DNA of 64,000 bases from the NCBI GenBank assembly GCA_032207245.1, contig CM063508.1:115697302-115761301 (forward strand). The letters are read 5' to 3'. The stretch comes from Pardosa pseudoannulata (Eukaryota > Arthropoda > Arachnida > Araneae > Lycosidae). Made by a program: the position numbers and the translations under genes. Shown in pieces: positions 31,933 to 64,000 of the stretch. Under the pieces are notes generated by a model. It was given only the letters and a program-made list of their open reading frames with translations, did not search any database and was not told the origin of the DNA. Each line of letters opens with the position of its first letter. The stretch's first letter is position 1.

Positions 31933-33710
31933 TTTTTAATATAATTTATTGCTATCAAGGTCCGGTAATTATTTCCTTTAATTTTAAAGAACTTTATTCT
32001 TAATTATTGTATCTCACCCATGTTAATGTAAACTCATTTTTGTCTATTACAATAAAAATGAATGAGTCTATCAACCTAACACTGGCGATTTACTTGAGAT
32101 AAACAAACTATACTGGAGGCAAGGATAAAATTTAATTGTAATAATTCAAAAAAACACTATTTATCAGAAAACACGCTAAGTTAAAAAATAACTTAAATTA
32201 TGTAAATTAACTTTATATCTTCTATTCCGATTTTCTTTTTTTAACACATAGAATAATGTTGCCGCATTCTAAAACAGAAGTTGCAGGACGTGAATTCACG
32301 TCAACCAGGAATAGAATTTGAAAATGTCGTGAACATGAATTGAAATGACTTGATGTGTAAATAGTGTTTGCATTGAGATGGCAAGCAATATTTGATTAGA
32401 CTGGAACACTTGTGTTCTCAGAAGTAGTTTAAGATAAAAATAAAATTTATAACAACTCAAGCAACAGGATTAGTTGGCAAATGATCGAATAGCCATCGCA
32501 CTGATTTGTAAAAACTCGGCCACATATCCGAAAGGCTGATTTATGGTTTAAATTAGATTTGCTTTTAAAAACGGATGGTTTAATGTAAGAATAAGGAATA
32601 TCAATTTTATATGAAAATAAGTTAACGTATGCGGTTGAAAAACTTAACAACTTTTGCATGCAAGAATAACGAAGGTCAGTTTTAATTATCAAGATATGAA
32701 ATTTCAGAATAAAGTTCTTTCGTTATTATTGGTACTAAAATTATTTAACAACACTGGAAAATTGAATTCCGAACATTGTTTTTTGATATCGGTTGTTCTC
32801 CGATTGAGCTAGAGAAATAAAAATATCTTTTGTAATTCTTAGTTTTGAAGGAATGGAAAATGTTATCATAAGTAAATATTTATTTTTAATATAAAAAGAT
32901 ATTAATCTGTTAATGAAACTTTTGATCACGAATGAAACCGGTTGGAGGCCCATATAAACTATTGCCCCTAGGTATAAATATAAAAGGTTTTTTGATAGTT
33001 TCAAGCACATATATATAGATCTTATTCTGATGTCTTCGATATTTTGTTTCATTGACAATTTGGCTTTTCCCTTTCAAATATCTGCCGATCTCATGGTATA
33101 AAATCCGTAGTTCCCGTCTAAGTATTGCAGTAATAATCTATAGCTGTAAAGAGTTAACGTGCTTGTGATACCACAATCGAACGCTATTTACATAATATAT
33201 ATAGGCAACAACAGAACGTAATTAGATGTTTGGAACAATCTGAGCCCAATTTGGCGCATTTTTGACTATGACACTGCAAAATATTATTAGAAATGCTTGC
33301 AAAAGATAGTTGGAGATAAATGGGAGTCCAGAAGAGTCTGAATTAAGGAGAGTAAAGAAAAATAATTAAGATAGAGAATGATGACAACGGGAAAGTTTAA
33401 GTTAACGTCAAAATTTTCTTAATAATTGTGATGTGATAAAAAGAATACATTGCTACAGGATCTTAGAGAACAATAATTATTATTGTTCACAATAAATTAG
33501 TCCTTTTCCTGTACTTTTTTTATATCTTGAAACATCTTGATTCTGTATATTGTTTGATACAAACAACATTTTGAAATTTATCAGAAATAGACTGATGATT
33601 CCGCTAGACTAAGCAGCGTTTGATTATAATATAATTAAGTTGTAGTTAATTGATTATTAACTTCTATTTAACATGATATAAAGGAACTTTTGCTCCGATT
33701 TCAATAGTTA
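31933..33710. other. AT-rich intergenic DNA, nothing recognised
   Basis: Only short open frames without coding character occur. No repeats pair within the window. Confidence 0.5.
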
Positions 33711-33890
33711 ACTAAGGCTAATTTGCGATTAAATACTACACTAATATACGGTATTTAAATGGAATTTAACTTTAGTCGACCACGGGGTAAGGAGATGAAA
33801 ACTAAGGTTAATTTGCGATTAAATACTACACTAATATACAGTATTTAAATGGAATTTAACTTTAGTCGACCACGGTGTAAGGAGATCAGA
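33711..33890. repeat. Two-copy tandem duplication, 90-bp unit
   Basis: The words ACTAAGG(C/T)TAATTTGCG, TACTACACTAATATAC and CTTTAGTCGACCACGG occur twice at a 90-bp interval (33711 and 33801), with very few differences, so the duplication is recent. Confidence 0.9.
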
Positions 33891-35969
33891 TATATTTACA
33901 AATATACTGTCTTTGAGTTATCCTTTATAAACATGCCAATAAATAGTGACATTTTCCTTAAATTTGGCAAATTGAAATTTTATTTTTAAAAAATTTCTGC
34001 CAACATGTTTTGTACTAAAATGAAATTAATTTCATTAAAATGATATAAATATAAGTAGGAGATTAGAAAAAACATATGCTCCACAATCGACAAGACCTTC
34101 AGTTTCATATCATAAAAATGCACTGGCAGCAGAGTGAACTTATTGTTAGTAAGTCTGAATGGAAGAGCTCGTGGTCATTCAGAATCACGCTGTGTTGTCC
34201 CCTTAAATGTAAATTTCCTTATTTTCAATGCTAGTTTATTTACTTATTTGTTTATTAATTTTTTAATCTTTAACAAAAAATTTTTGTATATTTTTATAAG
34301 CTACGAAAGTTCTCAGGCTATGATACCCTAAGGGTCATTGTAAATTCATCACTTAATTATTCTTTTATAAATTATTCAAACAAAATCATGGGCTGAAAAA
34401 ATACTGGACATCGAAAAAAAATTATGAAAAAAAAAATCCTCTATATCGAAAAAAAAAATAGTAACCTCCGAATGTGTAATATATGTTTGCACAATATTTC
34501 AGTTACATTTCGCAACCTTAAATTCAGTGTTGCAATTATACATTTAAAAAAAGCTAATTAATTGCAACTAAAGTGGAGTCTAGCTTTATTAAATATTTTC
34601 TCAGAATAGTCTACATTCAATTTAATATCTTCTCTTCATATATTGCTTCAAATAAAAATAGTATACTGATTAAGAAGTAATTTTCTATAACTTGATTTTT
34701 CATTGAAGTTCCAATTCCTTTAATTGATATTCAAAGCTAAACTATTACTCGAAGTTAATTTTCAACAACAATAAATTTTCTGCACAAGGTTTGAAAATGA
34801 GACTTGTTTACAAATTGTTCTGCACCTTTTAATCTGATTTTTTTAAATATATATTTTAGTAGATCGTATTTTTTTATCACGAAAGGATTATCTGGAAGTA
34901 TTATCCCTCTTATATTAGAAGAAATGCGTTTCAAAGAAAGAGATATTTACCGACTGATTTAGCTTGTGACCGATTTTAAGTGTTTGTGTTGATTTTGTAT
35001 TCATGTCAGTTCAAAGAAACACGTGTTTAGTAACAGGGAGGGAACTGTGACTAATCTTGCAAGCTTATTTAGTAGACAGTAAATCTTGTTTGGACTTCAA
35101 ACAGTAACAGTTTCTGCACTTTTCTGCATGTGATAAAATTTATGATAATAACAATAGGTAAAAAGCAATATTTAGCTAAACAAAATTATATGCTCCAGAA
35201 ATCCAGATAATTTTTCGTAAACATATTTAGTATGCACACTAATTATTTGTAACATCGGTGTTCGGCCACACATCAAGTGATTGTATTTGTTTTCCATTTG
35301 CATTTTCCGAGAAATTTCATTAGCCGATTCCCTGTAATATGATTGGTCCTTCCGTGGCCGTTTCAATCGCTCGGAATCACAAAAATATTCATTCCACCTC
35401 TCGTCGTCACAGAGTACTGATATCCCTGGCCACAAAAATATTTTGTGCTTTCTATCACTAAACTTTCTACTCTCTACATTTTTGTGCTATGAACTCATGA
35501 ATCACCCTACTATCTATTTTTTCCTCTTTTAGCTGTTTATTATACTTTCGTTGTCATTATTATGATTACTGGAAACAATTTCTGGATTGGAGGGTTCTGT
35601 AGAGTTGTGAGAAGTGGAAAACACCTAGTTTAAACCCGGGAAAAAACAGGGTTTTTTGATAAGGGAGTTTTGAAAATTTCCAAAACATGGGAATTTTGAA
35701 GTCTCCAATTTCTGTGACACAATGAGAACCACCATTTTTTCTCTCTTTGTTGTAGACCGCAAAAGTTTATATTTTTACAAAATTTAACTATTATATGCTA
35801 GGAAAAAAATTGAATAATTGGGATTAACAAACAAGATATCATATTTAGCATGAAAGTATGAGTATATTTTTCCTTTGAGAAATATCCAATATTTTTATTA
35901 TTACATAAATATTAGGCAATAATCTGTAGTGTCATAAAGCCCATAAATCATTATTTTTCTTGAATAACA

Positions 35970-35970
<1 letters not shown>
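33891..35970. other. AT-rich intergenic DNA, no confirmed gene
   Basis: The only notable item is an 87-codon open frame on minus at 35172-35435 with a hydrophilic, mixed-charge composition (for example RWNEYFCDSERLKRPRKDQS) that does not look like random AT-rich translation. I do not recognise it. It could be an exon of an unseen minus-strand gene or a transposon piece. Confidence 0.35.
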
Positions 35971-36050
<80 letters not shown>

Positions 36051-36063
36051 GTGTGTGTGTGTG
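35971..36063. repeat. (CT)n(AT)n(GT)n compound microsatellite
   Basis: Three consecutive dinucleotide runs, CT then AT then GT. Confidence 0.95.
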
Positions 36064-36342
36064 AATTGGACACAAAATGCAACAGTGTTATTTGATTACA
36101 CCTTTGAATGATATATGCATTACAAAAATAATAAACTGTTATTTTAAATTTAAAGATATTTATTTTTATATTATAAAAGGAGGGTGAAAATTTTAGCATA
36201 AAGCAATTTACATAATAAATAATGATTAAAAATAATGTATGTAATTATTATATTAATTAAAATTGAATCAACCAGTTATGTGTTATTAATTACATAAGTA
36301 CTACTATAAAATCATTTAAATGCTCATCGCTATTATTTCTTG

Positions 36343-36346
36343 AATA

Positions 36347-36424
<78 letters not shown>
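36343..36424. repeat. (AT)n(GT)n microsatellite
   Basis: An AT run with one TATACA break and a GT tail, about 280 bases after the previous compound repeat. Confidence 0.95.
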
Positions 36425-36425
<1 letters not shown>

Positions 36426-36473
36426 TGCCAAAAGTTAAAAAAAATCTCTTAGAAATAATATGCTAGTTCTTAA

Positions 36474-36696
36474 CCCCTTCCGGTATGATTTAATAATGAA
36501 AAACTGTGCATGAAATAACCATTTAATTTTTATTTAAAAAAAGTTGTTTCATTTTACAATTTTTACATATTCTTAATTAAAATCCACTTTTTACATAGTG
36601 TTAAATAATATCAGAAACAGTAAAATTAAGAAAATATCAAAGCAAAACATTAATAAGGTATACAGATAATAGTCTTCAAGCTAGTGGTACTTTTCA
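36474..36696. mobile_element. piggyBac-like element, family 2, copy 2 (left end only)
   Basis: It begins TTAA|CCCCTTCCGGTATG and matches 29990 onwards with only about three differences over some 223 bases, then stops abruptly after GCTAGTGGTACTTTTCA. The right end is missing. Confidence 0.85.
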
Positions 36697-36755
36697 CTTC
36701 AAAAAGTTTCCGGGCCAATAGATAATCCAGTTGCACCAGATTGATTGAATGATTG

Positions 36756-36796
36756 AACATCGGTGGTTCGGTAGTAGAATGCTCAACTACCTCGCA
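36756..36796 (+). pseudogene. tRNA-like fragment (tRNA-Gly-like 5' half), probably a SINE head
   Basis: ATCGGTGGTTCGGTAGTAGA followed by ATGCTC closely resembles the acceptor and D-arm of eukaryotic tRNA-Gly. A 4-bp anticodon stem (AACT/AGTT) with a 7-base loop follows, but the T33 is lost and no T-arm or box B follows. It is a decayed tRNA or tRNA-derived SINE, not a functional gene. Another box-A-like word (TTGGTTAGCGTATTAG) lies at about 36965. Confidence 0.35.
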
Positions 36797-37269
36797 GTTC
36801 ATTTTTCTGCTGATACATTTTACTTTGTACCTCCATCACAAAATCAGTCTGGATTCTCAGCAGGCTTGTCGAATCAGTGCATGAATAAATGTACACAAAT
36901 TTTATAGTTTTGTATAGTTTTATTTTATAGCTTTATTCATTATAGGTACTAACAGTCTTTCTTATTGGTTAGCGTATTAGTTTGCCATGAAGGGTAAGGC
37001 TTCAAATTTAGAATAAGTCTTTTCACAACTTGCAAAGGGCTGCCTAACCCAACGGGTGTAATGAATTCCCAAACTGAAAATTCAACTCAATTTTGATCAT
37101 CGTCCAAAGGCCAATTTTGTTCTCCTGATTCCGCACTCATCTCCCAACAATAGGGTATCCAGACACACATATTTTACTTACACTTTCTCTGAGTGTACAA
37201 GGAGATGTCTCGTATGCCTGCCAATGCTCGAATACGGAGTTCCGAGTTTTTAATGTGGTTTTTTTTTTG

Positions 37270-37372
37270 TTTGTTTTGTTTGGAACATTATGGTCTACAA
37301 ACCCTTGTTTTATCGAACCCATGAACTCTGGTATCAAAGAACAATACTCTACTCATTCAGCCATCATTCGTC
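37270..37372 (-). mobile_element. SINE family A, copy 6 (internally deleted)
   Basis: The tail (tttggaacattatggtctac) and the head (tcgaacccatgaactctggt, ttcagccatcattcg) are present, with the middle of the body missing. Confidence 0.6.
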
Positions 37373-37690
37373 TAGAAAGAGAAAGGGAAGAAATAAGACT
37401 TTTGAGACAAATTATATTTTTATATTCTAGAGAGCACACTTCTGGATTTCATTATTTGTTCATTTAAAACAAGCTTTTTAATTTAAACTAAAACTTTCAG
37501 TTCCTAGTTTTGTTATGAGTTTAAATCTGTTATTTGCTTAAATACTTAAATTATTTTTTTCTGTCAAAAAGATTAAAACTTGACCTAGAAAGTAGTGTAA
37601 ACATATTTTGCAATCCAAAGTTCCCTTAACTAATCTGTTAGAAATCCTTCAGTCCAATAGAAAGGAGAGCGAGGAGGCTTGGTTTTCAGC

Positions 37691-37850
37691 TATAGGGATT
37701 ACTTTTTTGCTACATGAGGAATAATGAGACCGATACTTAATGCTTAAAGCCAATTCCGGAAGATTATAACCACCCATGCTATAGTGGGATGCTAGCCCCA
37801 AAACTGTGATATAAGAAGAACTCTCAAAACCCATATGGCTCTCGTTCGGC
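37691..37850 (-). mobile_element. SINE family A, copy 7
   Basis: Matches include gctacatgaggaataatgag, taatgcttaaagccaattcc and catgctatagtgggatgcta on plus. Box B is decayed. Confidence 0.65.
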
Positions 37851-38332
37851 TAGAAAAGGGAGAAGGTGAAATAAGACTTTGGAGATTTAAAATACATACC
37901 GCGGTTTTTCATATGCTAACGGCACTTTTCTGGATTTCATTATTTGTTAATTTAAAATGAACTTATTAGTTTAAATTTAAAGTTTCGGTTCGCAGTTTTG
38001 TTATGAGTTTTAAAACTGTTATTTGTTTAAATATTTAACAATTTAAAGGGTTAAAAATCTCTCCTAGAAAACAGTCTACCATTTTGTACAATCCAAAACT
38101 CTCTTAACTAACTTAATCTGTAAGAAATGCTTCAAACCAGAGAATGGGGGAAAATAGCATTCCTGAGCATAAATTATATGTATCATATAGCATAAATATT
38201 ATATATTATAATTATATGTTTTTCGACTACTGCGTAGCTTTAGATTTTAAGTTTGTGCTGTAACTGAAACATACAGGGATCATAGCAATGTTTTCGACAG
38301 GCCTTTTTCCCCTCAAAAGTTGATCATAGATA

Positions 38333-38915
38333 TAAGGGTGGGAACTTTAATAATGGCAACGCTGCTGTAAAAACGCTACGCAACAAAACCAAAGAATATC
38401 GCGTATACCACATATCAGCTACATACCTACTTTACCTCTCAGCAAAAAAAAAGACGTACTTTGTACGTCATGCTCATGCGCAGTGATGCGAAAACTGATC
38501 CTTGTATTGACTTGCGGTCTAAAGTGTTGTGAGGATGTTTTCAAAACAAGAACAATGAAGTTGGATGAAAATTCAATGTGCAAGAGGTCGTACAATAGGA
38601 CAGTGTTATCTAAGGTTTTACCATCCACCTTACTCTCCAGGTCCTTGTCACTTTGTCTTAATTCCTAAGATGAAGGAACCACTACGTGGCATTCGCTTCA
38701 GAACTGTTCCAGAGATTCTTCTGTCAATAGACCGGTGCATTCGAACTATTAACAAAACAGGCGCTGCTACAGGTGTTCTGTGAGTTCCACATCGCTGGAA
38801 ACGGGTTATACACAATGCTGGTGACTACATTAAAGAACTGTAAAACATGGTGATATGAATAACTTTTGTATTCCATGTAAACAAATAGTTGCCACTATTA
38901 AAGTTCCTACCCTCG
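38333..38915 (+). mobile_element. mariner element with internal deletion, 583 bp
   Basis: Inverted ends TAAGGGTGGGAACTTTAATA and (complement of right) CGAGGGTAGGAACTTTAATA, both continuing into (A/G)TGGCAAC, are flanked by TA (38331-38332, 38916-38917). It is a different mariner lineage from 18858-20138. It keeps only the 3' part of the transposase. Confidence 0.85.
38580..38843 (+). pseudogene. mariner transposase C-terminus, with one in-frame stop
   Basis: Plus frame: HPPYSPGPCHFVLIPKMKEP, then GIRFRTVPEILLSIDRCI and NKTGAATGVL. A TGA stop interrupts at 38781-38783, and the same frame continues PHRWKRVIHNAGDYIKEL to TAA at 38841. The PYSP motif just before the last catalytic Asp is present but the Asp region is damaged. 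Confidence 0.75.
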
Positions 38916-39183
38916 TATATATTCCCAATTACAAAAAGTGTTTACTCAAAAAGATAAGGACTCCTTTTATGGTATTATTGAATTTAAAAATTCAATTTCG
39001 CTAAGATACAAAATCTAAATTTTATACGTTTCCCTGTTCATTAAGTTTAGTAAAAATTGAGATTTTCGTCTTTAGAGCCACAGCACAAAAAGTTCCACTT
39101 CGCTTTGACAAGAATTGAATGAAATATTTAAATTCAAAATTTCTTAATAATTTTTTTACATTAAGAAATCAGTAAATAGTGAT

Positions 39184-39333
39184 TGATTTGGAGCTCTACG
39201 GTCTACCTTTTTGCAACAAGAGGGCTAATGAGATCGGGCCCAACTGCTAGAAGCTTATTCCGAACGGCTACGAACATCCATGCCACAGTGACAGCACTGA
39301 AGATCAGACCCTAACCAGTCGGCCATCATTTGG
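39184..39333 (-). mobile_element. SINE family A, copy 8
   Basis: Plus shows gatttggagctctacggtct, caacaagagggctaatgaga and ggctacgaacatccatgcca, then the head ctaaccagtcggccatcatt. Box B is degraded. It lies about 560 bases before exon 1 of gene 2. Confidence 0.75.
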
Positions 39334-39892
39334 TGGTCCCTACAGAGATAATTTAGAGAAATTTGAGGATGAAATCAGGTTGCGACGTATCCTTGACGGC
39401 GAGAAAGGAGATTGAGAGTTACCGGATTATAATAGGATTTTAATATGCTTTTTTCCTTACTTTTCCATCAAAAAGGCCCAATTTTTAACTTATTTAAAAA
39501 TATTTTACAATATTTGTATTTACAGCATTAAAACAGGACAAAGTCTGTAGGGTCGTCTAGTATATCTATATATTTTTTTACAAAATTATTCATATTAAGA
39601 TCAATGACTATTTTCAGCTTCCTGCTTGCAACGATTTCATGTATAACGCTGAATTTAATTTTGTACCTAAATGAAGCTAACTTTTTCACGTTTATATATG
39701 GCTTTAACTTGTCATCTATCTATTTATATATTGTTCACAAAACTGCTCGTATGAAGAGCAAAGAGTATTTTCAAGTCCTTCTCAGTAATAATTTTAGATT
39801 AATTTGGATTTAATAAAAGACTTACCTTAAACAATGTAAACCTACAAAGAACAAAAGATTTACTGATGTGTGGAATGTGTTTCTTTTTGCAG

Positions 39893-64000
<24,108 letters not shown>

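Noticed and set aside
36756..36796. A functional tRNA-Gly gene
   Set aside because: The T-arm and box B are missing and the anticodon loop lacks the conserved T33; kept only as a pseudogene or SINE head.
39530..39560. A Helitron 3' end at gggtcgtctagt
   Set aside because: CTAGT is present but there is no good hairpin at the expected distance and no matching 5' end.

Overview
The window is arthropod-type eukaryotic DNA: it is AT-rich, has long introns with GT/AG borders, long AT and CA microsatellites, tRNA-derived SINEs, and many degraded DNA transposons (hAT, piggyBac, mariner, Helitron). The only host genes I can support are two members of the GMC flavoprotein oxidoreductase family (glucose-dehydrogenase-like). 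The style of these proteins and the repeat content suggest a spider or another arachnid. That is inference, because no taxon-defining marker is present.

Layout: 1-2517 is most likely an intron of gene 1 whose first three coding exons lie before the window. Gene 1 is read from 2518 to 22787 on + as eight exons (numbered 4-11), including the stop codon and a polyadenylation signal at 23128. About 17 kb of intergenic DNA (22788-39892) holds stacked transposons and tandem repeats but no host gene I recognise. Gene 2 runs from 39893 to the window edge on + as exons 1-11; its last exon is still open at 64000. The genes are head-to-tail paralogues. The seven shared internal exons (4-10) have exactly the same lengths (132, 122, 168, 151, 149, 178 and 223 nt) and the same phases, so the catalytic core differs by substitutions only.

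Both genes keep the GMC hallmarks visible in the window: the FAD-binding GAGSAG motif (gene 2), the two GMC signatures, the catalytic His in HHPVGT and the second catalytic residue (Asn) in SGNxN. Both carry an unusual last exon: after the normal end of a GMC enzyme the frame continues for about 180 residues as a hydrophilic, charged tail with a Trp roughly every 8-20 residues (10 in gene 1, 12 so far in gene 2). The tail is conserved between paralogues and matches no domain I know. It is the most interesting coding feature here.

The remaining DNA is repeats. These include a 965-bp hAT-like element with a perfect 8-bp target duplication, a second hAT-like element, two copies in opposite orientation of a 0.9-kb Helitron-like element, two piggyBac-like families flanked by TTAA, a mariner of about 1.28 kb with a broken transposase and an internally deleted mariner. 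There are also about twelve copies of one tRNA-derived SINE and four of another, a SINE split by a piggyBac insertion, a minisatellite split by a SINE, and several tandem arrays.
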